Position numbers and translations under genes: made by a program
Shown here: piece after piece, positions 37,955-47,206 of the stretch
How positions within the stretch are numbered: the stretch's first letter is position 1
How the letters are laid out: each line of letters starts with the position of its first letter
Notes under the pieces: model-generated
Database searches by the model: none
What the model saw: only the letters and a program-made list of their open reading frames with translations
Told to the model about the DNA's origin: nothing
Source: Granulosicoccus sp947495035
GTDB lineage: Bacteria; Pseudomonadota; Gammaproteobacteria; Granulosicoccales; Granulosicoccaceae
Direction: 5' to 3' (one strand)
NCBI RefSeq assembly: GCF_050589605.1
Contig: NZ_JBNGOO010000001.1
DNA: 64,000 nucleotides

Positions 37955-39991
37955 ATGAATAGTCGATATCACGCCAGGCAAGGTGAGGGCGGTTTGTCAG
38001 AGACGCGTAATCCCGGATGGTCATGGCTCTGGAATGACAATGCCATTGCTGAAGAGTCCTCGGAATACGATTCGAGTGTTGGCGTGATGGGAGGAGGGCC
38101 GAGAGGGTGGTCTGGGTCGGTACCGGAGGCGCAGGGTGAGGCGCAGGGTGAGGTGCAGGGTGAGGCCCGTAAAGCCCGCAAGGCGCAAGTAGAACAGGCA
38201 TTCAGCGAACCAGCCAGCCAACCGGAAGCTCATCCCCCCAGGGCAACGCCTTTCGACAAAGAGCTGGAAGGACGAGTGACGCAGGCAGAGGCCATCCGTC
38301 TGGCCATGGCGTTGATAGAAGGAGCTCGTCAGGCATCATCGGACAGAGCGGAGAAAGTGGAGCAGCTGCGTGAGCGCATTCGGCAGATCAGTGGTCAGCC
38401 GTCCGAACCGCAGGATGATTCCGACACGGACATCGGCAAGCGACTGAGGTCGCTTTCCCGTACCAATGACAGGAACCTCGCCGAGCAACTGAAATTGCAA
38501 GTCCGGTTTGATGAGGCGGAACGCTACAAGGAAGATGGTTGTCGCAGCATGATTGTCTGGATGGATGTCCATCTGGGAATTGCCAAGACCAATGCATCGG
38601 AACAACTGCGAGTTGGGCGAGCCCTGCAGGACCTGCCGATTCTCGAATCCCTGTTCACTCTGGGGCAGATTTCCTTTTCGCAGCTGCGTGAAGTGACGCG
38701 TGTGGCCACACCACAAACCGATGCGGAATTTGCGCTGGCAACGCTCGCATTGTCCGTGTCGGAAACCCGCGAATACTGTCTTCGTTTTCGCCATGATATC
38801 GATCGTGATGAGGACGCGCGGCTTGCCATGCAGCACGGACAGGATGTCAGCGATTCCCATGCCGCAATGCGAGCCTACGATCGTCGTTCATTGAGAATCA
38901 GTGAGCCTGATGTGCATACCACGCGTATTGTCATCGAGCTGCCTCGCGAGCTGGGAGAGGAATTTCGACGTTCACTCGAGCATTGCGAAGACTGGATCAG
39001 AGAGGGCGGGGAAGATGCGAGTCCGAACGATGCCTCGGATATTGCGCACCAGAAAACCGATTTACCGGGCAGTATGCAGAAGACGTCGGCCGAGATGCCG
39101 ACCAGAACAACGGCAACGCAACTCCGGGCCGATGCCGCCTTGCTGATGAGCCGCCGTTCGTTGGCACATGCGGGAGAAGCTGTAGCAATGGCTGATCGGT
39201 ACCGCGTTCATGTCAATGTTGACCTTGATCAGTTGCTCGACGGATGCGTGGAAGACGCCGCATCTCAACGGACAGATGATCATCGCGCCAATGCTGTTGT
39301 CGAGCGTCCCTGGTTGCACGGTGCCGGCCCCGTATCACGCGCCACTACCCAGCGTTTGGCTGAAATTGCCGGATTCACGCTTGTTGTCAGAGACGAGACA
39401 GGAGAAGCCTTTGCCACGGCCAGCAAGGCTCCACCCTTTACTCGGCGTCAGTTGAAAGAACTTCGTGCACGAGATCGACGTTGCCAGATGCCGGGTTGCG
39501 GATCTACCCGTCATGTCGAAGGGCATCACATCGTTCATCGGGAAAATGGCGGCCGTTCTACCATGGAAAACGCTGTTCATGTCTGCGGTGCCTGTCATCG
39601 TCTACTGCATGAAGGCGGTTTTCGATTGGAACGTATAGGGCCGAATGGTGCGGATCTGGGTGGTCATGCTCATGCGACAAATGCGGACGCTGCTTCCCGA
39701 CAGCGCGCTCAGGCCAAGGTATCCAGGATCAGACGATACCGCCTGTATGGTCCGGATGGAACCGAGTACGATAGCGTGAACGCTGCGCGGGCCAGAATGT
39801 ATTCGCACGTCGGGCTCGACGGAATGCACGGTCCAGCTCCGGATCACGTACAACAATTCCACTCAAATGCAGAGACACGGGAGGTCAGTCGGAGCGATCG
39901 GGAATCCTGCAACGATGTTGGCTGGGCCAGTGCCGCCATGAAAACCGGGACGGAGAGTCAGATACGAGGCGAGCAGGTGCCGATTGTTTAG
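37955..39991 (+). CDS. DUF222 / HNH endonuclease-like protein (13E12-type)
   Basis: A 678-residue protein. Residues 1-100 are low-complexity and include EAQG repeats. About 165-330 resembles DUF222 (SMIVWMDVHLGI, LRVGRALQDLPILESLFTLGQISFSQLREVTRVA). The C-terminal HNH domain (about 508-555) has CQMPGC, EGHHIVHRENGG, Asn and CHRLLHE, so the zinc Cys and catalytic His residues are present. Such proteins are common in actinobacteria as multi-copy 13E12 repeats and occur in some proteobacteria; their role is unclear, and mobility or defence have been suggested. AAGGAGT lies five bases before the ATG. It is inserted between coaE and pilD, opposite to both. Confidence 0.8.
   Translation: MNSRYHARQGEGGLSETRNPGWSWLWNDNAIAEESSEYDSSVGVMGGGPRGWSGSVPEAQGEAQGEVQGEARKARKAQVEQAFSEPASQPEAHPPRATPFDKELEGRVTQAEAIRLAMALIEGARQASSDRAEKVEQLRERIRQISGQPSEPQDDSDTDIGKRLRSLSRTNDRNLAEQLKLQVRFDEAERYKEDGCRSMIVWMDVHLGIAKTNASEQLRVGRALQDLPILESLFTLGQISFSQLREVTRVATPQTDAEFALATLALSVSETREYCLRFRHDIDRDEDARLAMQHGQDVSDSHAAMRAYDRRSLRISEPDVHTTRIVIELPRELGEEFRRSLEHCEDWIREGGEDASPNDASDIAHQKTDLPGSMQKTSAEMPTRTTATQLRADAALLMSRRSLAHAGEAVAMADRYRVHVNVDLDQLLDGCVEDAASQRTDDHRANAVVERPWLHGAGPVSRATTQRLAEIAGFTLVVRDETGEAFATASKAPPFTRRQLKELRARDRRCQMPGCGSTRHVEGHHIVHRENGGRSTMENAVHVCGACHRLLHEGGFRLERIGPNGADLGGHAHATNADAASRQRAQAKVSRIRRYRLYGPDGTEYDSVNAARARMYSHVGLDGMHGPAPDHVQQFHSNAETREVSRSDRESCNDVGWASAAMKTGTESQIRGEQVPIV
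38126..38161 (+). repeat. In-frame 12-bp coding repeat
   Basis: Three units of GAGGCGCAGGGT (third with one change), in frame, encoding EAQG-EAQG-EVQG at residues 58-69 of the HNH protein, followed by a partial fourth unit. Copy number should be prone to change. Confidence 0.85.
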
Positions 39992-40113
39992 ACGACTGAA
40001 CGTTGGATGGTATGTCGGCAGGAGAATACACAAACTGTTCAGACGAACGAGCGTTGAAGTGATTTCAGCCTGAAGGTTCGAGCGAATGCGGATATCTGTT
40101 TAGACGACTGAAC
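39985..40113. repeat. Three copies of a short imperfectly palindromic repeat after the HNH gene
   Basis: TGTTTAGACGACTGAAC occurs exactly at 39985-40001 and 40097-40113; a diverged copy TGTTCAGACGAACGAGCGTT lies at 40036-40055. TGTTTAG can pair with CTGAACA (one G-T) around ACGA. The first copy contains the stop codon of the HNH gene. Spacing is 51 and 61 bases. No copy was seen on the other side of the gene. Confidence 0.8.
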
Positions 40114-40173
40114 AGGAGACGACCGCGCAGAAACGGATCGACGCTGATTCATCAGGCAGCACACCAAGGACAG

Positions 40174-41088
40174 TCAAGCAAGCAGACCGTAATACCACTG
40201 GCTCAATGACTCTCCCCAGAGCATGGCTATCCAGCCTGCGGCTGCCAGATAGGGGCCGAAGGGAATGGGTATGTTCTTGTCTCTACCGGTTATCGCTATC
40301 AAGGCCAGGCCCACCACTGCGCCAACCAGAGAGGAGAGCAGTATGACGACCGGCAATGCCTGCCAGCCGAGAAGCGCACCTATTGCGGCCAGAAGCTTGA
40401 AATCGCCGTAGCCCATGCCTTCCTTGCCAGTGACGATGCGAAACAGTTGATAGACAAGCCAGAGCACCATGTAACCGGCGGCTGCGCCAATGACCGAGGA
40501 CTGCAGGTCAGTAAAGACCGGCAGCAGAGCCGCGAGCAAGCCTATCCACATGAGCGGCAGCGTCAGCGAATCGGGCAGCAGTTGATGATCGATATCGATC
40601 ATGGTCATGGATACAAAAAACCAGGTCACGACAATGCCCAACACCGCTTGCGGCGTTGGTCCGAACTGCCATGCTACGACCAGTGATAGCAGCATGGTCG
40701 TGAATTCGACGATGGGGTAACGAATTGAAATGGGATTGCGGCAGTTACCGCATCTGCCAGCGAGCAGCAGATAGCTGATGACCGGTATATTCTGCCAGGC
40801 CTTGATCTCCGAACCGCAGGCCGGGCAGCGCGAACGCGGGACAGCGAGGTTGAATGGCTCGGACTCGGCAGCGCTTGTAATCGCGGACCCGGAATCATCT
40901 GCAGATATAGCAGACGCTTCGGCTTCCGCCGTCGCGTATTCTGCCATGTTTTCGCGCCAGGCACGCTCCATCATGATGGGCAAACGGTGAATGACCACAT
41001 TCAGGAAACTGCCAACCATGAGGCTGACGAGTGCTACAACGCCGTAGAAGACAAAGGCATTGTATTGGAACAGTTCGAAGATCGACAT
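40174..41088 (-). CDS. pilD: Prepilin peptidase / N-methyltransferase PilD
   Basis: A 304-residue membrane enzyme that cleaves and methylates type IV prepilins. The zinc-binding Cys pairs are Cys88/Cys91 and Cys113/Cys116. Catalytic Asp motifs are IDIDHQLLPD (about 164-173) and GMGYGDFKL. A run of about 30 Ala/Glu/Ser/Asp residues (50-78) in the first cytoplasmic loop is an insertion compared with Pseudomonas PilD. It ends the pilBCD transcript, 93 bases after pilC. Confidence 0.95.
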   Translation of the reverse strand: MSIFELFQYNAFVFYGVVALVSLMVGSFLNVVIHRLPIMMERAWRENMAEYATAEAEASAISADDSGSAITSAAESEPFNLAVPRSRCPACGSEIKAWQNIPVISYLLLAGRCGNCRNPISIRYPIVEFTTMLLSLVVAWQFGPTPQAVLGIVVTWFFVSMTMIDIDHQLLPDSLTLPLMWIGLLAALLPVFTDLQSSVIGAAAGYMVLWLVYQLFRIVTGKEGMGYGDFKLLAAIGALLGWQALPVVILLSSLVGAVVGLALIAITGRDKNIPIPFGPYLAAAGWIAMLWGESLSQWYYGLLA

Positions 41089-41181
41089 GAGTGGATTATG
41101 GATGGATTGAGGCCGTCACGCAAAGCGTATGCCTTGCGTAACGGGATTACCCGCTACCGGTTCAGTGCAAGGTGACACTGA

Positions 41182-42399
41182 TCAGAACGCATCACCCATC
41201 TTGAATATCGGCAGGTACATGCCGACCACCAACCCACCGATGACCACACCGAGAAAGGCCATGATCATCGGTTCCATCAGAGATGTCATGGCATCCACCG
41301 CGTTATCCACTTCTTCCTCGTAATAGTCGGCGACCTTGCCCAGCATGTCGTCGATGGAGCCTGATTCTTCACCGATCGATACCATCTGAACAACCATGTT
41401 CGAGAACAAGCCGGAGCTTTCGATCGAGGCTGTCAGTCGCTGCCCGGTTGCAGCTTCGTCCTTCATCTTGTGAATGGCTTTTTCGAACACCGAATTACCA
41501 GCTACACCTGCCACCGATTCCATGGCTTCCACCAGGGGCACACCGGCCTTTGACATTGTCGCCAGTGTTCGAGCGAAACGGGCGGTTGCGGCCTTGACGA
41601 CAATGTCACCGAAGACCGGTGCCTTCAGAGCGAGTTTGTCGAGGGCTTCTGCAAAGGGTTTCGAGCGCTTTTTTGCCTGGATGAATACCCAGACGGTCAA
41701 TCCGACACCTCCGAAAAGAACATACCACCAGCTCTGCATGAATTCGGATGCGCTGACGATCATCTTGGTAAACGCCGGTAGGTCGCCACCCATGCCAACA
41801 AACAGGGACTCGAATTGAGGTACAACGAATACCAGCAGAATGGCGGTTACGATGAAAGCAACGATGAGTACGGCCACCGGGTAGAACAGTGCTTTCTTGA
41901 TCTTCTTCTTCAGCGACTCCGATTTTTCCTTGTAAGTGGCAATTTCGCCAAGCAGGGTTTCCAGGGTTCCGGACTGTTCACCAGCTTCCGTCAGACTGCA
42001 GAACAGCTCGTCGAATTGTTCCGGGTACTTGCGCAGAGCGTTGGTCAGGTTGCTGCCCGATTCGACTTCCGCCTTGATGCCGTTGACCATGTCCCGCATG
42101 GACTTGTTTTCCATACCATTGGCAACAATCTCGAATGATTGCACCATGGGCACACCGGCACCCATCATGGTAGTCAATTGTCGAGCGAAGAGTGCAATAT
42201 CGCCTGCTTCGATCTTCTGCTTGCCGCCAAATTCCTTGCGCTTCTTTTTTATCTTCGAGGGAATGATGCCTTGCCGGCGCAGCTTGGCCTTGACCAGGTC
42301 AGCGCTGGGGCTGGAAATCATGCCTTTCTGCTTGTGGCCGGAAGCGTTCTTTCCTTCCCATTCGAACATGATGGGGGCCTTCACGGATGACTTTGCCAT
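41182..42399 (-). CDS. pilC: Type IV pilus inner-membrane platform protein PilC
   Basis: A 405-residue GspF-family protein with two T2SF domains (about 70-195 and 275-395), each with transmembrane segments. Signatures are FARQLTTMMGAGVPMVQSF and FARTLATMSKAGVPLVEAME. It forms the platform that the PilB motor acts on. It starts three bases after the pilB stop. Confidence 0.96.
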   Translation of the reverse strand: MAKSSVKAPIMFEWEGKNASGHKQKGMISSPSADLVKAKLRRQGIIPSKIKKKRKEFGGKQKIEAGDIALFARQLTTMMGAGVPMVQSFEIVANGMENKSMRDMVNGIKAEVESGSNLTNALRKYPEQFDELFCSLTEAGEQSGTLETLLGEIATYKEKSESLKKKIKKALFYPVAVLIVAFIVTAILLVFVVPQFESLFVGMGGDLPAFTKMIVSASEFMQSWWYVLFGGVGLTVWVFIQAKKRSKPFAEALDKLALKAPVFGDIVVKAATARFARTLATMSKAGVPLVEAMESVAGVAGNSVFEKAIHKMKDEAATGQRLTASIESSGLFSNMVVQMVSIGEESGSIDDMLGKVADYYEEEVDNAVDAMTSLMEPMIMAFLGVVIGGLVVGMYLPIFKMGDAF

Positions 42400-42402
42400 G
42401 CT

Positions 42403-44100
42403 CTAGTCCTTGGTCACTCGGTTCGCTTCCTCAAGGCTCATGACACCCTGGGCGACCTTCATCAACGCAGACTCTCGAAGATCGGGAATCCGTTCTTTTC
42501 TGGCTTGAGCTGCGATCTCGATGGCATTGCCTCCCGCCATGATGATCTTGCCGATATCCTCACTGATTTTCATGACCTGGTAGATGCCGACACGGCCCTT
42601 GTATCCCTTGTTGCACTTCTTGCAGCCAACAGCCTTGTAGAGTTGCAATCCGTCCAGCTGCTCCTCCTTGAAGCCTTCTTCCAGCAGCAGATCGCGAGGC
42701 AATTCATCTTCAGGCTGCTTGCAGGCCTCGCAAAGTCGCCTGCCCAGTCGCTGAGCAATGATCAGTGATACTGCGGTTGCAATATTGAATGGAGGCACGC
42801 CCATGTTGATCAGTCGTGACAGCGTCTGCGGGGCATCGTTGGTATGCAGGGTGGACAGCACAAGGTGACCCGTCTGTGCCGCCTTGACCGCGATGCTGGC
42901 CGTTTCCAGATCACGAATCTCACCCACCATGATCACATCCGGATCCTGCCGCAGGAAGGACTTCAATGCTTCGGCAAACGTCAGACCCGCCTTGGCATTG
43001 ACGTTGACCTGATTGATACCGGCCAGATTGATTTCGGCGGGATCCTCGGCGGTTGATATGTTGGTGCCCGGTTCGTTCAGTATGTTCAGCCCGGTATACA
43101 GTGACACGGTCTTGCCACTACCGGTCGGGCCCGTAACCAGTATCATTCCGTACGGATTGGCCAGTGCCTCCATGTACAGTTTCTTCTGTTCTGGCTCGTA
43201 ACCCAGTGCATCGATTCCCAGCTGAGCGCTGCTCGGGTCAAGAATACGCAGAACCGTTTTCTCGCCGAACAGGGTAGGGCAGGTGTTGACACGAAAATCG
43301 ATCGCCTTGGTCTTGGAGATCTTGAGCTTGATCCGTCCATCCTGAGGCACGCGCCTTTCGGAAATGTCCATGCGCGACATGACCTTTATGCGCGCAGTCA
43401 GTCGGCCGGCCATTGCCAAAGGAGGATGCACGACTTCTTCCAGAACACCGTCGACACGAAACCGAATACGAAAGATCTTCTCATAGGGTTCGATGTGAAT
43501 ATCCGATGCACCGCGTTTGATGGCATCGAGCAGGACCTTGTTGACGAAGCGCACCACAGGTGTCTCGTCAACGCCTGACACATCGGCCTCCAGATCGGCA
43601 TCATCGGCAGTGTCGACCTCGAGATCGAAGCTGTCGTCCAGGCCTTCGTCGAGCGTCGAATTCTGATCCAGCACTCGGGAGCGCAGGTCCGCCAGTGCGG
43701 CTTCATCGACAATGATCGCCTCGACACTCAGTCCGGAGGCAAACTTGTATTTTTCCAGAGGTTCATTGTTGGTAGGGTCGGAAATCGCAATGAAGAGACG
43801 TGAGCCTCGCTTCGCAATCGGCACCGCATTCTGGCTGGATATCAGCTCTTCCTTGATGTATTCGGTGGGGATGCTCTCAGGAGACAGTGCCTGCAGATCA
43901 AACAATGGAAGACCAAAATCGCCCGCGATGTAATGCGCGATGGCACGCGAATCCACTTCACCGTGTTCGATAAGTGTTGTCAGGAAAGCCTTCTTGCCTT
44001 CCTTGCTCTTCGCGAGAGCATCCAGAGCGGATTCCTCGCTCGCCAATCCCTGGCTGACAAGTTGCCTGGCGATGCCGTTCAACGTGTTGTTGGGTGTCAT
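42403..44100 (-). CDS. pilB: Type IV pilus assembly ATPase PilB
   Basis: A 565-residue hexameric extension motor. An N-terminal MshEN domain (about 5-150) precedes the GspE ATPase domain. Walker A is GPTGSGKTVS; the Asp box, Walker B-like DPDVIMVGEIRDLETA and the His box (TGHLVLSTLHTND) are present. A zinc-binding tetracysteine CEACK...CKKC lies near 460-500. An AGGAAA site precedes the ATG. The 279 bases upstream, after the pilin genes, show no gene. Confidence 0.97.
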   Translation of the reverse strand: MTPNNTLNGIARQLVSQGLASEESALDALAKSKEGKKAFLTTLIEHGEVDSRAIAHYIAGDFGLPLFDLQALSPESIPTEYIKEELISSQNAVPIAKRGSRLFIAISDPTNNEPLEKYKFASGLSVEAIIVDEAALADLRSRVLDQNSTLDEGLDDSFDLEVDTADDADLEADVSGVDETPVVRFVNKVLLDAIKRGASDIHIEPYEKIFRIRFRVDGVLEEVVHPPLAMAGRLTARIKVMSRMDISERRVPQDGRIKLKISKTKAIDFRVNTCPTLFGEKTVLRILDPSSAQLGIDALGYEPEQKKLYMEALANPYGMILVTGPTGSGKTVSLYTGLNILNEPGTNISTAEDPAEINLAGINQVNVNAKAGLTFAEALKSFLRQDPDVIMVGEIRDLETASIAVKAAQTGHLVLSTLHTNDAPQTLSRLINMGVPPFNIATAVSLIIAQRLGRRLCEACKQPEDELPRDLLLEEGFKEEQLDGLQLYKAVGCKKCNKGYKGRVGIYQVMKISEDIGKIIMAGGNAIEIAAQARKERIPDLRESALMKVAQGVMSLEEANRVTKD

Positions 44101-44379
44101 TAAGCTTTCCTGAGTATTGCTTCGTCGCCGCCCATGCAGGGAGGATGCTTAACAGTGAATCGGCAAATCTTGACGCTGCTTTAGCGTTTAAGCGATTCGG
44201 AGCAGGGACGGCAATCGCCAGTCTGAGAAAGGGTCACAGTGGAACTGGCGGCTTGCGCGTACAGATCGCGTTCGAGAGACGAGCGAGTTGCGTATTGACG
44301 CGTGACGCTGCCCTGTTAACCCCTCTGGTACTGTACTGCAAAGGTCGAATCCGAGGTCCTGCGAGTAGAGCGGCAATGG

Positions 44380-44808
44380 TCAGTTGTGTTTGCAGAGCTT
44401 CAGTACATCACAAGATCCCTCTGATCTCCAAGAGACAATTTCATCGGTCTTGGACGGAATGAGAACGTAGTCGACACCGTCAAGTTCATCAGTGGTCACT
44501 ACCGAGATGACCCCATCCTTGGTGATGATGGACGAAATGTATTTGCCCAAGCCTGTCGTTACGTCGTCGGGTATTCCGGGGTAGCTGCCATTGGCATTGT
44601 CACCGGAGCAGCCGGTGAGGAAATTGGTTTCCTGGGCACAGAGGTTTACAGCGCTTTTCCGATCGGCAGTGAAGCTTATTACTTCCGAGAATTTCGCGCG
44701 TTTTGTGTAGTTTCCATACTGCGGTATGGCGATTCCAGCCAGCACGCCAATAATGGCAATGACAACCATTAACTCGATGAGCGTAAATCCGGTTTGGCCT
44801 GTTTTCAT
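44380..44808 (-). CDS. Type IV pilin (second copy)
   Basis: A 142-residue prepilin with a seven-residue leader ending in Gly before Phe (QTG/FTLIELMVVIAI) and the essential Glu5. The N-terminal helix carries PQYGNYTKRAKFSEV, nearly the same as its neighbour; the C-terminal half has diverged. Four cysteines, including a C-terminal pair (CDVLKLC). ATG 44808 gives the same leader length as the first pilin; a TTG at 44820 would give 11. It is separated from the first pilin by a terminator-like hairpin. Confidence 0.92.
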   Translation of the reverse strand: MKTGQTGFTLIELMVVIAIIGVLAGIAIPQYGNYTKRAKFSEVISFTADRKSAVNLCAQETNFLTGCSGDNANGSYPGIPDDVTTGLGKYISSIITKDGVISVVTTDELDGVDYVLIPSKTDEIVSWRSEGSCDVLKLCKHN

Positions 44809-44839
44809 GGCTTGCGACAAAATGGTCTGAAATCAGAAA

Positions 44840-44865
44840 CAGCCCGGTCGAACTGCCCCGGGCTG
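44840..44865 (-). terminator. Hairpin between the two pilin genes
   Basis: Read on the minus strand, CAGCCCGG pairs with CCGGGCTG (8 bp, 10-base loop) and is followed by TTTCTGATTTC. It sits after the first pilin stop and before the second pilin start, so it probably lowers expression of the second. Confidence 0.7.
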
Positions 44866-44902
44866 TGCATCGGCTCCTCCTGATGAGGGTCCGTAGACTA
44901 GA

Positions 44903-45343
44903 TTATGGTTTGCAGAGGTTTGCATCCACACATGAGCCACTGACCAGCCAACCCATAGGTTCTCCGCCAGCAGGTTTTGTAGCCATGTCATCAGTGCCAA
45001 CTGGCGTCAGTATGTAGGTAGTGCCGTCAACTTCTGCTGTTCCAGTAGCTGTAATGGTTCCATCTACTGTTGCCAGAGTCGCGATAACACCCTGTGCTGC
45101 TGCGATATCAGCAGGTACACCTGTACCAGCAACGCCGCCATCGCACAGGTCGATGTCATTCTGTTCCTGATAGCACAACGTAACTGCAGTCTTGGCAGAG
45201 GCAGTAGCCGTGATCACTTCAGAAAACTTCGCGCGCTTCGTGTACTGACCGTACTGAGGCACAGCGACCGCAGCCAGAATGCCGATGATCGCGATAACGA
45301 TCATGAGTTCGATCAGTGTAAAACCTTTTTGTGTCTTAACCAT
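44903..45343 (-). CDS. pilA: Type IV major pilin PilA
   Basis: A 146-residue prepilin: leader MVKTQKG, then FTLIELMIVIAIIGILAAVAVPQYG with Glu5. After the conserved KRAKFSEV segment comes a variable globular domain with four cysteines, including the C-terminal CVDANLC pair that would form the D-loop disulfide. It is the first gene behind the sigma54 promoter and is followed by a hairpin, which suggests it is the abundant pilin. Confidence 0.94.
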   Translation of the reverse strand: MVKTQKGFTLIELMIVIAIIGILAAVAVPQYGQYTKRAKFSEVITATASAKTAVTLCYQEQNDIDLCDGGVAGTGVPADIAAAQGVIATLATVDGTITATGTAEVDGTTYILTPVGTDDMATKPAGGEPMGWLVSGSCVDANLCKP

Positions 45344-45435
45344 TTTAGGGTCTATCTCCAGAGATTTGATATTGATAGGCTGGTGTCAAGCCGAACCTAC
45401 GAACGATGTATCGTCCTTGAGGACAAATGGTTAAG

Positions 45436-45451
45436 TGCAGGGGCTGTGCCA
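45436..45451 (-). promoter_or_regulatory. Sigma54 promoter of pilA
   Basis: On the minus strand, TGGCAC-AGCCC-CTGCA matches the -24/-12 consensus TGGCAC-N5-TTGC with the required 10 bases between GG and GC. It lies about 95 bases before the pilA ATG, and PilR, a sigma54 activator, is encoded next door. The rest of 45344-45674 holds no gene; PilR sites are expected on the right of this element. Confidence 0.8.
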
Positions 45452-45674
45452 TTTGCCATGAATGTGGCAGCTCGATAATAAATATCGAAGAAACAGTCAC
45501 TTGCAAGTAACATGAACTGTGTCAGGGTTGAACTGTTTGGCACAATGGAGTGACATTCCTGTCAACAGATGACAGTAACCGTGTTACATCCATGACAAAG
45601 CCGGGACAGGGCGGCCGCTCGAACAGTCGCTGGCAAGCTGTCGTAAACGAATACCTTGTGCTGCTGCTCGTTTT

Positions 45675-47204
45675 TCAGGTACCGGTGCCGGTGTCGTCGG
45701 TGTCGATACCGTACTGCTGTATTCGGTAGCGTAGCTGGCGGTAGGTCATTCCCAACTCTCGTGCTGCCGCCTTGCGGTTCCAGCGAGTGCTTTCCAGCAT
45801 CTCCAGTATTGCCTTTCGCTCGTCATGTTCGCCGCGGCCACCGCTGACATGTGCCGCGTTCAACGCCGACCCGGTCTTTCCGTGCCGGTGACCGGCCACC
45901 TGAATGCCAAGGTCCGGGGCATCGATGACACCATCATCGCTCAAGGCCACCGAGCGTTCGAGGATATTCTCCAGCTCCCGGACATTGCCCGGAAATGCAT
46001 AGGCTGCGAGCAGGTTTTCGGCATCAGGCGTGAGACGAGCCGGTGACCCTGGAATGCTGGATTTCGCTATCGAGTGGAGAATGTGGTGTGCAATGGATAC
46101 GACATCATCCGGTCGTTTTCTCAAGCTGGGTGATTCGATGCAGATGACGTTCAGTCTGTAATACAAGTCGTGTCGAAAATTTCCCTGTTCCACTTCCAGG
46201 GCCAGGTCCTTGTGGCTGGCACTGAGAATGCGTGCATCCACGTTGATTTCCTCGGAGCTTCCCACGGGGCGAACGCTGCGTTCCTGTATGGCGCGCAGCA
46301 GTTTCACCTGCATGTGCAATGGCAGCTCGGCGACTTCATCGAGAAACAGGGTGCCTCCTTCGGCGCGCTTGAACAGACCATCGTGGTCCGAGTGGGCGCC
46401 GGTGAAGCTCCCCTTGCGATGCCCGAATAATTCGCTTTCCATCAGTTCGGAAGGAATGGCGCCGCAGTTGATGGCGATGAACGGGGAGTCTGCTCGAGGT
46501 CCGTTTTCATGGACCAGACGGGCAATCAGTTCCTTTCCGGTTCCCGATTCTCCGGTTATCCAGACAGGAGCATTGGTCTTGGCAACTTTTCCGATCAGTC
46601 GGCGCAGGGCCTGCATGGGTTCGGACTGACCGATGAGGCGTTCGCGACCGATCTGCTGACTGGTCTCTGCATTTTCTGCAGGTCTAGCGGCAGGCAGCTC
46701 GGGCTTGTCCGAGGTTGCCGCCGGGCTTCCTGTTTCCTGCTCACTGTCTGCTGACTGATTGGGCTGAGTGATTTCCTGCTTGTGGTCGGTCGTTTGCCGT
46801 GGAAGAGCGGATACTGAAGCACTGGCATTTGCGGTAGTCTCGGCAACCTTCAGGGCCTGTGTCACCAGACTTCTCAATAATCGGATGTCCACCGGTTTCG
46901 ACACAAAATCAAAGGCACCGTTCTTCATGGCCTCGACGGCGGCTGTCATGTTGCCATGCGCCGTGATGACAGCCACCGGCAAGTCGGGCTGAATCTCGTG
47001 GATCCGAGTCACGAATTCGACGCCATTGCCATCGGGCAGCTTCATGTCGGTCAAACAGACATCGAAGCGGTAGGAATGCAGCAGATTCTCGGCCTCTTCC
47101 AGATTGCCTGCGGTATGCGTGTCCAGACCGATGCGGTCGAGAGACAGGGCAATCAGTTCCCGTATATCGGCCTCATCATCGATGATCAATGCGGTGTGGG
47201 TCAT
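45675..47204 (-). CDS. pilR: Sigma54-dependent response regulator PilR
   Basis: A 509-residue NtrC-type activator: receiver domain (1-120, acidic DDE and phospho-acceptor Asp in CLTDMKLP), a Gln/Ser/Pro-rich linker (about 130-190), AAA+ domain (Walker A GESGTGKE, sigma54-contact loop GSFTGA, Walker B GGTLFLDE) and a Fis-type C-terminal helix-turn-helix (RKAAARELGMTYRQLRYRI). The linker is longer than usual. The start at 47204 is three bases from the pilS stop. Target: pilA. Confidence 0.95.
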   Translation of the reverse strand: MTHTALIIDDEADIRELIALSLDRIGLDTHTAGNLEEAENLLHSYRFDVCLTDMKLPDGNGVEFVTRIHEIQPDLPVAVITAHGNMTAAVEAMKNGAFDFVSKPVDIRLLRSLVTQALKVAETTANASASVSALPRQTTDHKQEITQPNQSADSEQETGSPAATSDKPELPAARPAENAETSQQIGRERLIGQSEPMQALRRLIGKVAKTNAPVWITGESGTGKELIARLVHENGPRADSPFIAINCGAIPSELMESELFGHRKGSFTGAHSDHDGLFKRAEGGTLFLDEVAELPLHMQVKLLRAIQERSVRPVGSSEEINVDARILSASHKDLALEVEQGNFRHDLYYRLNVICIESPSLRKRPDDVVSIAHHILHSIAKSSIPGSPARLTPDAENLLAAYAFPGNVRELENILERSVALSDDGVIDAPDLGIQVAGHRHGKTGSALNAAHVSGGRGEHDERKAILEMLESTRWNRKAAARELGMTYRQLRYRIQQYGIDTDDTGTGT

Positions 47205-47206
47205 GA

